This document shows positions 27,397 to 35,199 of a DNA stretch of 64,000 nt, one piece after another (positions within the stretch are counted from its first letter, which is position 1; every line of letters begins with the position of its first letter). The notes under the pieces were generated by a model. The model searched no databases and had not been told where the DNA came from. It worked only from the letters and a program-made list of their open reading frames with translations. Made by a program: the position numbers and the translations under genes. Location: positions 62,001 to 126,000 of the forward strand of contig NZ_JODC01000008.1 in assembly GCF_000720765.1 (NCBI RefSeq). Direction: 5' to 3'. Origin of the DNA: Streptomyces sp. NRRL S-646. GTDB lineage: Bacteria > Actinomycetota > Actinomycetes > Streptomycetales > Streptomycetaceae.

Positions 27397-28026
27397 TCAG
27401 AGGGGTGGGTGTGCCTGCCCGGTGGTGTGCAGACGGTGAACCCTGGTGACTGCGGCATCGCTGCCGACTCCTGCGGCGATCAGTGCCGCGGTGGCGGCCC
27501 GTGTGCCGTCGTCGGCCCAGCTCCCGGCGTTGACCTCGTCCAGGAGCGCGAGCAGGAGCGCTTCGAGGGCTCGGCCGAGCGGAGCGGGCGGGAGGCGGGT
27601 GTGGAAGACGCCCTGTTGCTGACCGAGGGCGAGGATCGCGGTGACCCTGGCACGGGCAGGGGAGAGGACCTCGTCGACCTGGTCGGGGCCGAGGTCCTGG
27701 CGGGCAAGGCCGATCAGGACGCGGTGGCGGTCGCCGACCGGCCACAGCGTGAGGACGAAGCGGGCCAGGTCGGCCGCGGCGTCGGCGCCCGGAGCGCCGG
27801 TGGCGGCGACGGCGCCGCGTATCGCCTCTGCGGCGTCCGCGGCGATGCCCTCGACCAGCGCGGACCGGCCGGTGAAGTGGACGTGGACCGTGCGACGTGC
27901 GACCCCGGCCGCCTCGGCTATGTCGGCGAGGGTGCTGTCGGGGTTGCGGGCCAGCTCGTGCCGGGCCGCTTCCAGGATGCGGGTGCGGGTGGAGCGTGCC
28001 GCAGGGCGCCCCCGTCGAGCAGGTCG
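27397..28026 (-). pseudogene. TetR family regulator lacking a start codon
   Basis: Translation of the minus strand gives RGRPAARSTRTRILEAARHE, LARNPDSTLADIAEAAGVAR, RTVHVHFTGRSALVEG and TLWPVGDRHRVLIGLARQDL, a full TetR helix-turn-helix and ligand domain ending at TGA 27399-27397. Upstream of RGRPAARS a TGA at 28029-28027 closes the frame, and no ATG, GTG, TTG or CTG start lies between it and the helix-turn-helix. The protein is a close relative of the intact TetR at 18805 (same WPVGDR, LPPA, DDGTR, LIAAGV blocks). Only the first few residues are missing, so a recombination or deletion at about 28020 removed the start. Without its start the DUF2993 gene may be derepressed. Confidence 0.75.
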
Positions 28027-28118
28027 TCAATCCGGCCGCCGTGGACGCCCCCGACCTCGTCCACTACTACGCCCGGCTGGGCGAGGAACACCGGAACAGC
28101 AGAACACGAAATGTTTGA
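28022..28118 (+). pseudogene. Short coding fragment at the recombination junction
   Basis: A plus-strand frame ending at TGA 28116-28118 reads VVNPAAVDAPDLVHYYARLG, EEHRNSRTRNV, with ordinary amino-acid composition, and it turns to Arg/Pro-rich nonsense exactly where the minus-strand TetR frame begins. I read it as the 3' end of a lost gene joined to the 5'-truncated TetR gene. The family is not recognised. Its stop codon lies in the MarR dyad. Confidence 0.4.
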
Positions 28119-28137
28119 AGATTCAAGCGGATATCCG
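28115..28137 (+). promoter_or_regulatory. MarR-type operator: two adjacent palindromes
   Basis: TTGAAGATTCAA (28115-28126, arms TTGAA/TTCAA) is followed one base later by the perfect palindrome CGGATATCCG (28128-28137). They end 13 bp before ATG 28151 of the MarR gene, a position suited to autorepression. Confidence 0.65.
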
Positions 28138-28150
28138 ATAGGGTGTCCCC

Positions 28151-28657
28151 ATGTCCACCACGCCACGCTGGCTCAACGCCGAGGAACGACGTGCCTGGCT
28201 GGCCTACGTCGACTTCTCCACGCTGCTCGCCGACTATCTCAACCGCCAGCTGAGGCGCGACGCGGGCATGACGCATGCCGACTACAGCCTGCTCGCCTAT
28301 CTCTCCTCGACGCCCGACGGCGTCCTCGGCATGTCCGAACTGGCCCAGCGACTCAAGATCACCCGCAGTCGGCTCACCCATGCGGTGAACCGGCTGCGGG
28401 AGGTCGGCCTCGTAGACCGCCGCGAGGACCCCGCCGACGGCCGCGGCCAGCTCGCCGTCCTCACCGACGAGGGCCACGCCCTGCTGGAGAGGGCGGCCCC
28501 GGGCCATGTCGACGCCGTGCGCCGGGCGGTGTTCGACGCCCTCACCCCGGAACAGGTACGGCAGTTCGCCGAGATCGGCGAGGCCATCAGCGACGCCCTG
28601 CACCGGGTGGAGAACGCCGAGACCGATCCGGCGGTACTGCCGTGGCGGCGCAGGTAG
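28151..28657 (+). CDS. MarR family transcriptional regulator
   Basis: The 168-residue protein has the MarR winged helix: MTHADYSLLAYLSSTPDG, LGMSELAQRLKITRSRLTHAVNRL, and the wing EVGLVDRREDPADGRGQLAVLTDEG (residues 40-115). RLTHAVNRLREVGLV is the recognition helix. Length and order match the family. The palindromes directly before it fit autoregulation. Such Streptomyces MarR proteins often sit beside quinone or flavin oxidoreductases; the FAD enzyme at 12439 shares TTCAAGCGG in its promoter region, a loose hint only. It is convergent with the acyltransferase gene. Confidence 0.9.
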   Translation: MSTTPRWLNAEERRAWLAYVDFSTLLADYLNRQLRRDAGMTHADYSLLAYLSSTPDGVLGMSELAQRLKITRSRLTHAVNRLREVGLVDRREDPADGRGQLAVLTDEGHALLERAAPGHVDAVRRAVFDALTPEQVRQFAEIGEAISDALHRVENAETDPAVLPWRRR

Positions 28658-28660
28658 GAC

Positions 28661-30322
28661 TCAGCGCCGCAGGCCGCTGCGGGCCGGCTCCGGGCGGTGG
28701 ACGCCTCGCGGGCGGTAGCCGAGCTCGTCGGAGCGGCCCAGCAGGTCGGCCAGGTACCAGATGATGGCCAGCCACATCTCGGTGCCCTGGAGGCCGGGCT
28801 GCGGGCCGGGTCCCGTGGGGCCGAAGCCGAAGCCCTTGCCGTCCTGCCGGCGGGGCAGGGCGGCGGCCAGCTGCCGCTCCGCCCAGGCCCGTATGTCGGC
28901 CGTACGGTAGCCGCCGCCCGCCGCGCCGTTGCCGAGCTGCCGGGTGCACAGCCACAAGGGGTGCGCGACGTCCAGCACATTGCAGGCGTTCTCCCGGCCC
29001 CCGCCGAAGTGGCGGGGGTCGCGGGCGTGGTCCAGGACGGCGTCCACGACCCGTTCCGGATGCGGCACCGGCAGCCCGAACTGGGCGAACGAGCCGCGGG
29101 TCAGCCGGTAGTAGCCGTTGACGACCTGCAGCCGCCCGTCCTCGGGCGACGGGTCGCCCCACATGCCGGTCCACGGATCGGCCCGGGACAGCAGCCAGCC
29201 GAACAGTGCCTCCACCGCGCCGCCGTCCTGCCCGCCGTGCCGCAGGTTCCAGTGCGCGGCGGTGACCCAGGCGTCGATCCACGCACCGGCCTCCCATGCA
29301 CCGTCGTGCCACGGCAGCCCCTCCAGGCGTACGAGGAGTTGACGAGCCGTCATTTCCCGCACACCGCGCACGGGATGCGGGAAGGGGGCGCCCAGCAGGT
29401 CGAGCGCGTACCCGACGGAGAGGACGTGGTAGAGCGCGGCTCCCTCGCCGATGAAACCGTCGCCGTCCGCGGACGGCGACGGCTCGCCCCACTCCGGCAC
29501 CAGTCCCGTGTCCGGGTCCTGGAGCGCCGCCAGCCGCCGTACGTGCTCTTCGCCGGCCAGCTGCCCGGGTGCCGAACCCAGCAACAGGTCGGCGATCTCC
29601 ACGGCATCGCAGTGCGCCCGCACGGTGGGCGCCGCACCGGGGCGGTCGACGTATCGCTCACCGTCCCAGCAGCGCGCCAGGAGGTCGCCGGCCTGCGCGC
29701 GGGTGGTGTCCGCGAACCGCGCCAGAGCGCTTCGGGGAGTCGGGGCGGCGCGGGTGTCCCGCCGGTCGCGCAAGGGCCGCGCCGGGTTCCCGGCCGCCAC
29801 CGTCCAGGCCGGCAAATCCCTGGTGACCACCGCTCCGGCGCCGATCACACAGTGGTCGCCGATCGTCACCCCGTCCACCACGATCACATGCGAGCCGATC
29901 CACACGTCGTCACCGACCTTGATCCCTTCGCTGGTGTGCGGCTGCTGGAAGACCGGACGGTCGGGGGCGAAGGAGTGGTTGAAGCCGAGCAACGAGGTAT
30001 GGGCGCCGATCCGCACACCGTCGCCGAGCACGACCGTGCCGCGCACCGTGGTGAACGGGTTCAGCGTGCAGTCCGTCCCCGTCGTCAACTCCCCGGTGAC
30101 ATACGCCTGCGCCGCGATGTACGAGTCGTCGCCCAGCCGTAGCAGGTCCGGGAAGACCGCCGCGGACTCGGCGACGTAGCACCGTTCGCCGATGTGGCTG
30201 TCCCCGCCGATCGACTGCTGCCGCTTCCGCTGGACGCGCAGCTGCTCCTCGGTCGCCTCCTGGGCGAATAGCCACGGACAGTGGTCGAAATGCCGTACGG
30301 ACGGCTCCTGTTGGTGATCCAT
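28661..30322 (-). CDS. Hexapeptide acyltransferase fused to an alpha-helical toroid-like domain
   Basis: In this 553-residue protein, residues 40-195 are a left-handed beta-helix O-acetyltransferase of the LacA/maltose-acetyltransferase kind: IGERCYV, DDSYIAAQAYV, LGFNHSF (active-site His), GIKVGDDVWIGSHVIV, GAGAVVTRDLPAWTVAAGNPARPLR (coenzyme A end). Residues 215-540 form a second domain of helical repeats (ALYHVLSVGYALDLLG, WIDAWVTAAHWNLRHGG, GTEMWLAIIWYLADLLG), with many Trp and Gly, like (alpha/alpha)6 toroids of glycoside hydrolase or terpene-cyclase-like folds. This fusion is unusual: most sugar O-acetyltransferases are about 200 residues. A role in modifying an oligosaccharide or cyclised product is inference. 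No sugar-synthesis cluster is next to it. Confidence 0.8.
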   Translation of the reverse strand: MDHQQEPSVRHFDHCPWLFAQEATEEQLRVQRKRQQSIGGDSHIGERCYVAESAAVFPDLLRLGDDSYIAAQAYVTGELTTGTDCTLNPFTTVRGTVVLGDGVRIGAHTSLLGFNHSFAPDRPVFQQPHTSEGIKVGDDVWIGSHVIVVDGVTIGDHCVIGAGAVVTRDLPAWTVAAGNPARPLRDRRDTRAAPTPRSALARFADTTRAQAGDLLARCWDGERYVDRPGAAPTVRAHCDAVEIADLLLGSAPGQLAGEEHVRRLAALQDPDTGLVPEWGEPSPSADGDGFIGEGAALYHVLSVGYALDLLGAPFPHPVRGVREMTARQLLVRLEGLPWHDGAWEAGAWIDAWVTAAHWNLRHGGQDGGAVEALFGWLLSRADPWTGMWGDPSPEDGRLQVVNGYYRLTRGSFAQFGLPVPHPERVVDAVLDHARDPRHFGGGRENACNVLDVAHPLWLCTRQLGNGAAGGGYRTADIRAWAERQLAAALPRRQDGKGFGFGPTGPGPQPGLQGTEMWLAIIWYLADLLGRSDELGYRPRGVHRPEPARSGLRR

Positions 30323-30375
30323 ACCGGCACGCTAGGCAGCAGGGAGCCCGCACGGAAAGGGACGGGAGGGCTCGC

Positions 30376-30879
30376 TCAGCCGCGGCCCGCCCTGCCCTCC
30401 ATGACCTCCACGAGCCGCCCCAGTGCCTTGAGGACCCACTCCCGGTCCTCGCCCAGACCCGCCAACAGCTCCACCTCGGCGGCCAGTTGGCGGGGGAACA
30501 GTTCGTCGACGGCCCGGGCGCCGGCCGGGGTGATGGTGACCAGGGCGGCGCGGCGGTCCGCGGGGTTGGGGGTGCGCGCGATGAAGCCGCGGCGCTCCAG
30601 CTTGCCGAGCGTCTTGCTCACGCCCGCGCGGGACAGGCCCATGCGCTCGGCCAGACTCCGGGCGATCACCGGATCGGCGGTGTGCCGCAGCGGGATCAGC
30701 ATGTCGACCTCCGGGGCGGTGAGCGGAGCGCCCGCGTACAGGGGTTCCACGGCGCGGCCGAGTAGACCGGTCGCGTGCTTGAGCAGGCCGACCAGCTCCA
30801 TGGGCGAGGTGTCGAGCCCCGGATTGTGCTCGGCCCACCGGAGGCGGGTCTCTGCCGGGGAGGCGGGGGAGGAGGGCAT
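30376..30879 (-). CDS. MarR family transcriptional regulator
   Basis: The 167-residue protein carries the MarR winged helix: LTAPEVDMLIPLRHTADPVI, ARSLAERMGLSRAGVSKTLG, KLERRGFIARTPNPADRRAA and the wing LVTITPAGARAV (about residues 52-125). It diverges from an exporter gene. The TAACCA/TGGTTA dyad at 30931-30951 lies between them, so it probably represses both genes and is released by the exporter's substrate. ATG 30879 is chosen as the first start; the protein begins with a short disordered Pro/Ser stretch. Confidence 0.9.
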   Translation of the reverse strand: MPSSPASPAETRLRWAEHNPGLDTSPMELVGLLKHATGLLGRAVEPLYAGAPLTAPEVDMLIPLRHTADPVIARSLAERMGLSRAGVSKTLGKLERRGFIARTPNPADRRAALVTITPAGARAVDELFPRQLAAEVELLAGLGEDREWVLKALGRLVEVMEGRAGRG

Positions 30880-30930
30880 GCGGCTCGCCTTCTCGCTGTT
30901 CGGGTTCTCACTGCTCGGACGCCATTTCGT

Positions 30931-30951
30931 TAACCAGTGAACTATTGGTTA
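30931..30951. promoter_or_regulatory. MarR operator between regulator and exporter
   Basis: TAACCA (30931-30936) and TGGTTA (30946-30951) are perfect inverted arms with a 9-nt spacer containing AGTGAACTAT. The dyad ends 11 bp before ATG 30963 of the exporter and lies 51 bp before the MarR start on the other strand. Confidence 0.75.
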
Positions 30952-30962
30952 CCGTTGTGCTC

Positions 30963-32240
30963 ATGATATCCCGGTCCCCGTTCCGTTCCGCCGTCCCGCA
31001 CGCAACCGATCCGGGCAGCCGGTCGGCTTCCCGGCGCGGCACCGCCGCACTGGTCGCGGTCCTGGGCTCACTGACCGCGGTCGCCCCGCTCGCCATCGAC
31101 ATGTACGTGCCCGGCTTTCCCGCCATGGGGGACGCGCTCGGCGCGAGCAGCTCGGCCGTGCAGCTGACCATGACCGCGTTCCTGGCCGGGTTCGTCGTCG
31201 GACAGCTGCTGATCGGGCCGCTCAGCGACGGACTCGGGCGGCGCCGGCTGCTCATGTCGGGGCTGGCCGGCTTCGTCGTGCTCTCCCTCGTGTGTGCCGC
31301 CGCCCCGAACATCGCCGTGCTGACCGGCGCCCGCTTCCTGCAGGGCGTGACCGGCGCGGCGGGCACGGTGCTGGCCCGCGCCGTGCTCACCGACCGCTTC
31401 CACGGGCCCGAACTGCCCCGCTACTTCGCCGTGTTGTCCCAGATCATGGGCGTGGCACCGATCGCCGCACCGGTGCTCGGCGGGGCCATCCTCAGCGTGT
31501 CCACCTGGCGCGCGGTGTTCGCCGCGCTGGCCGTGCTGGGTGTCCTGCTGGCGCTGGCCGTGTTGCGGTCCGTGCCCGAGTCCCTGCCGCCCGAGCGGCG
31601 GCACGGCGGCGGGCTCACCGGCACCTTCCGCGCCATGGGCGCGCTGGTCGCCCACCGCACCTTCATGGGGTACGTCCTCGTCCTCGCCCTCGTCTCCGCC
31701 GCACTGTTCACCTACATCAGCGGCTCCAGCTTCGTCTTCGAGAACCTGCACGGCGTCTCGTCGACGACGTACTCCCTCATCTTCGCGGGCAACGCCGCCG
31801 GCATGCTGATGGCCGGGATGGTCTTCTCCCGGCTGGTCGGACGGGGCGTACGACTGAACACACTGCTCACGGTTGGCGTCTGCGTGGCAGCGGTCGGCGC
31901 CCTGACCCAGGTGCTGCTGGTGGTGCTCGCCGGCGAGACCCTCCTCGGCACCTGGGTCACGCTGTTCGTGACCCTCGGCGGCATCGGCATGATCTTCCCG
32001 GCGTCGATGAGCATCGGGCAGACCCTCGGCCACCGCACGCCGGGCGCCGCCTCCGCGCTCCTCGGCGGCCTGCAGTTCCTCTTCGGCGCCCTCGCCTCAC
32101 CCCTGGTGGGCCTGTTCGGGGAGAACAGTTCCCTGCCGATGGCAATGATCATGCTGACCGCTGTGGCGTCGGCGGCAGTTGCCCTGCTGGCGCTGGCACG
32201 GCCCTGGCGAGGGGAGGGGGAACCGGCCCAAGCCCGCTGA
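30963..32240 (+). CDS. Bcr/CflA-type multidrug exporter (MFS)
   Basis: The protein of 425 residues has twelve TMs. Its first TM loop VAPLAIDMYVPGFPAMGDAL matches the Bcr/CflA subfamily start, where the Asp and Tyr-x-Pro in TM1 are conserved. The MFS motif A between TM2 and TM3 reads GPLSDGLGRRRLL, and motif C GARFLQGVTGAAGTVLARAV follows. The family exports bicyclomycin, chloramphenicol and similar drugs by proton antiport. ATG 30963 is used; in-frame TTG 30945 and GTG 30957 lie inside or next to the operator. The divergent MarR gene is the likely drug-responsive regulator. Confidence 0.92.
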   Translation: MISRSPFRSAVPHATDPGSRSASRRGTAALVAVLGSLTAVAPLAIDMYVPGFPAMGDALGASSSAVQLTMTAFLAGFVVGQLLIGPLSDGLGRRRLLMSGLAGFVVLSLVCAAAPNIAVLTGARFLQGVTGAAGTVLARAVLTDRFHGPELPRYFAVLSQIMGVAPIAAPVLGGAILSVSTWRAVFAALAVLGVLLALAVLRSVPESLPPERRHGGGLTGTFRAMGALVAHRTFMGYVLVLALVSAALFTYISGSSFVFENLHGVSSTTYSLIFAGNAAGMLMAGMVFSRLVGRGVRLNTLLTVGVCVAAVGALTQVLLVVLAGETLLGTWVTLFVTLGGIGMIFPASMSIGQTLGHRTPGAASALLGGLQFLFGALASPLVGLFGENSSLPMAMIMLTAVASAAVALLALARPWRGEGEPAQAR

Positions 32241-32341
32241 ATTCGTCGGCCCGGCCGAAGTCATCGACCAGCGAACGAAGTTGACACCTGAACGGGAAAG
32301 TGCCGACGGGCGCGGAGATCTTGATGGCATAGGTTGGCCGC

Positions 32342-34030
32342 ATGAAGCAGGGGGAGCAGCCCGCGACGCCGACCACGTCGTCGGGCGAAGGAATACGAGG
32401 GCGACATGCCGCCCGCCGGAGGAAGGCGGCGACGGGCGGACCGGCCCGGTCGTCGGTGCTGATGGCCCTGGCCACCGTCGTGTCCCGGGCCACAGGGCTG
32501 ATACGGCAGGTGCTGCAGGCCGCGGCACTGGGCGTGGGCCTGCTGGCCGGCACGTACAACACCGCGAACACGGTGCCGACCAGCCTGTACACGCTGCTGA
32601 TCGGCGGCGCGCTCAACGCCGTACTGGTGCCCCAGCTGGTACGGGCGCGCGCCACCCATCCGGACGGCGGCCGCGCCTACGAGCAGCGCCTGGTGACCCT
32701 CGTGGTGTGCGTGCTCGGCGCGGGCACCGCCCTCGCCGTGTGGGCCACACCGCAGATCGTCGGCATCTACATCCAGGACACCCCCGACCGGCACCAGGCA
32801 TTCCAACTCACGGTGACCTTCGGGCGGTTCCTGCTGCCGCAGATCTTCTTCTACGGCCTGTTCGGCATCTACGGCCAAGTCCTCAACGCCCGCGAGAAGT
32901 TCGGCGCGATGATGTGGACCCCGGTCCTCAACAACGTCGTCCTGATCGGCATGTTCGGCGCCTACCTCGGCCTGATGACCGTCCCGGCGCGGGTCCAGGA
33001 CATCACGGCGACGCAGGTGCGCTACCTGGGCATCGGGACCACCGCCGGCATTGCCCTACAGGCCCTGGCCCTGATCCCGTTCGCGCGGGCCGCCGGATTC
33101 CGCTTCCGCCCCCGGTTCGACTGGCGCGGCACCGGACTTGGCTCCGGCATCCACGCGGCGAAGTGGACGCTGCTGTTCGTCCTGGCCAACCAGGTCTCCC
33201 TGGCGGTGATCACCAACTACGCCAACTCCGCCGACGCGCAACAGCCGGAGGCCGGCGTGGGCTACTCCGCCTACATGAACGCGCAGACCATCTGGATGCT
33301 GCCCCAGTCCATCGTCACGGTGTCCCTGGTGACCGCGCTGCTGCCGCGGATGAGCAGGGCCGTCGCCGAGGGCCGTGTCGCGGATCTGCGAGCCGACCTG
33401 TCGCGGGCGCTGCGCATCAGCGGTGTCGTCATCGTGCCCGCCGCCTTCCTGTTCCTCGCGCTGGGCCCACAGATCGCCACGCTGACGTTCGCCCACGGGG
33501 CGTCCGACGCCCTCGCCGTGCAGCCGGGCGGGCACATGCTCCAGGCCTTCGGGCTCGGCCTGATCCCGTTCTCCGCGCAGTACCTGCTGCTGCGCGGCTT
33601 CTACGCCTTCGAGGACACCCGGACCCCGTTCTTCATGGCCGTGTGGATCTGCGCGGTGAACATCGCCCTGGCCACCGCCTGCCATGTCCTGCTGCCCGCC
33701 CGCTGGTCCGTGACCGGCATGGCCGGCGCCTACGCCCTCTCGTACCTCGTCGGCCTCGCGCTCACCGCACGGCTGCTGCGCCGCAGGACCGGCGGCCCCC
33801 TGGACGACGGCGCCCTGCGCCGCACCTACCTCAAACTGCTGTCCGCCGCCGCCCTCGCCGGGGCCGCCGGCTGGGGCGCCGCACACGCCTGCACCGCCTC
33901 CCTGGGCACCGGCACCTGGGCCACCGCGGGCGCACTCGCAGCGGGAACGCTCGCTCTGGCTCTTGCGTTCCTCGCCCTGGCCCGTCTCCTGAAGATCGCA
34001 GAGCTGCGCAGCCTGCCCGGACTGCGCTGA
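32342..34030 (+). CDS. MurJ/MviN family lipid flippase
   Basis: The 562-residue protein has 14 TMs with the MurJ signature SSVLMALATVVSRATGLIRQ, GTYNTANTVPTSLYTLLIGGAL and LVPQLVRA in the first helices. Further blocks are LLPQIFFYGLFGIYGQVLNARE and MLPQSIVTVSLVTALLPRMSR. It belongs to the MOP superfamily and would flip lipid II or a related undecaprenyl-linked substrate across the membrane. Streptomyces carries a cell-wall murJ elsewhere in the chromosome near the replication origin, so this is probably a second copy with a changed substrate. That is inference; no cell-wall gene is adjacent. A cytoplasmic N-terminal tail of about 35 basic residues precedes TM1. Confidence 0.88.
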   Translation: MKQGEQPATPTTSSGEGIRGRHAARRRKAATGGPARSSVLMALATVVSRATGLIRQVLQAAALGVGLLAGTYNTANTVPTSLYTLLIGGALNAVLVPQLVRARATHPDGGRAYEQRLVTLVVCVLGAGTALAVWATPQIVGIYIQDTPDRHQAFQLTVTFGRFLLPQIFFYGLFGIYGQVLNAREKFGAMMWTPVLNNVVLIGMFGAYLGLMTVPARVQDITATQVRYLGIGTTAGIALQALALIPFARAAGFRFRPRFDWRGTGLGSGIHAAKWTLLFVLANQVSLAVITNYANSADAQQPEAGVGYSAYMNAQTIWMLPQSIVTVSLVTALLPRMSRAVAEGRVADLRADLSRALRISGVVIVPAAFLFLALGPQIATLTFAHGASDALAVQPGGHMLQAFGLGLIPFSAQYLLLRGFYAFEDTRTPFFMAVWICAVNIALATACHVLLPARWSVTGMAGAYALSYLVGLALTARLLRRRTGGPLDDGALRRTYLKLLSAAALAGAAGWGAAHACTASLGTGTWATAGALAAGTLALALAFLALARLLKIAELRSLPGLR

Positions 34031-34127
34031 CGCCTGAGCCGTGGCGCTGAGCGATGGCGGGTTTACCCGCTTGCGCTGCGGGCTACGCGGGCGACAGCAC
34101 TACCTCGCCCTGGAGCTGGGAGCTGCC

Positions 34128-34553
34128 ATGACCCGGAAGATACGCGACGTGATGTCACCCGGCGCGGCCGCCGTCGAGCCCATGACCACGGTGGCGCGCG
34201 CGGCCCGCCTGATGCGGGAGCAGGACGTCGGTGACGTGCTGGTGGCCTACGACTGCGACCTGTTCGGTGTGCTCACCGACCGGGACATCGTGGTCCGGGC
34301 GCTCGCCGCGGGCCGCGACCCGGCCGACACGACCGTCGGCTCGGTCTGCACGCCACCGCCCGTGGTGACCCTGACGCCGGACGACACGACCGACCGCGCC
34401 CTCGAGCTGATGCGCAAGTACGCCGTCCGCCGCCTCCCGGTCGTCGAGCACGGCGGCTGCCCGGTGGGCATCGTCAGCATCGGTGACCTCGCCGGCGCCG
34501 AGGATCCGCACGAGGCCCTGACGGACATCAGCAGGGCGGCCCCGAACCGCTGA
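34128..34553 (+). CDS. CBS-pair domain protein
   Basis: The 141-residue protein consists of two CBS domains: MTRKIRDVMSPGAAAVEPMT, VARAARLMREQDVGDVLVAY, LFGVLTDRDIVVRALA (residues 1-65) and VGSVCTPPPVVTLTPDDTTD, ALELMRKYAVRRLPVVEHG, VGIVSIGDLAGAED (66-135). T-D-R-D-I in the first domain and VRRLPVV in the second are the nucleotide-binding positions. Such stand-alone proteins sense adenine nucleotides and regulate partners, often under stress. ATG 34128 with GGGAG upstream is preferred; the frame extends to 34041 without homology. It converges with the frameshifted MBL gene and its stop nearly abuts it. Confidence 0.9.
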   Translation: MTRKIRDVMSPGAAAVEPMTTVARAARLMREQDVGDVLVAYDCDLFGVLTDRDIVVRALAAGRDPADTTVGSVCTPPPVVTLTPDDTTDRALELMRKYAVRRLPVVEHGGCPVGIVSIGDLAGAEDPHEALTDISRAAPNR

Positions 34554-35199
34554 GGGCCCCGAATCCCTCAGTTCCCACGCCTCGCCGAACCGCAAGGAGT
34601 ACGTGCGCCCCTCGACGCCCCACTCGCCCACCGGCGGCCTTTGCCCGGCGTCCATGGCCCGGATGCTCGGCCGGCCGATGTGGGCGTGGACCAGCCGCCG
34701 TACCCCATGGCGTACGGACTGTTCGGCGACGCTCTGCACGGTTGCATGACCGCCGACGCCACCGCGGAAACCGGATCGGCCGGTCCCGGGCGGCCGCCTC
34801 GGCGAACATCAGGTCCGCGCCCGCGGCCCAGGCCGGGAACTCCCAGAACTCCGGTGCCCATACGATCACAAGCTCGCCCGTCTCGATGCGGTAGGCGTAG
34901 GCGGGATGCGAGGTGTGCGCCACCGGTATGCACCGCAGCCGTATCGCGCCCAAGTGGAGGTCACCAGCTCGGATCCGGACGCCGCGGGCGGTCGCGCCGC
35001 GGCGCAGTGCCGAGCGGAGTTCCGCCTGCTCGTCGGTGACCAGCCAGGCATCCAGCGGTCCGGGCGGTGGGTCGGCGCCGGGACCGCCGTCGAAGAGGAT
35101 GCGGTGGTCACGGCAGCGCAGCAGCAGCCCGGCGGGTGCGAAACGGGGCGAGTTCATCGCGCCCACGCCCAGTAGCGTCAGCCGCAGCCATCGGTTCAC
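34554..35199 (-). pseudogene. MBL-fold hydrolase disrupted by a one-base frameshift
   Basis: From GTG 35199 one frame reads RLTLLGVGAMNSPRFAPAGL, FDGGPGADP, HTSHPAYAYRIETGELVI and WAPEFWEFPAWAAGADLMFA to IRF, a typical start of a metallo-beta-lactamase-fold hydrolase (HTSH and FDGG blocks). The remaining family sequence, RGGVGGHATVQSVAEQSVRH, GVRRLVHAHIGRPSIRAMDA, GQRPPVGEWGVEGRTYSLR, continues in another frame. The shift lies at about 34766-34768, where one extra C:G pair in the run CCGCGG explains it. The normal stop is also lost or shifted, since the second frame runs on under the CBS gene. The start overlaps the CapA stop as GTGA, so the two were translationally coupled. Confidence 0.75.
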
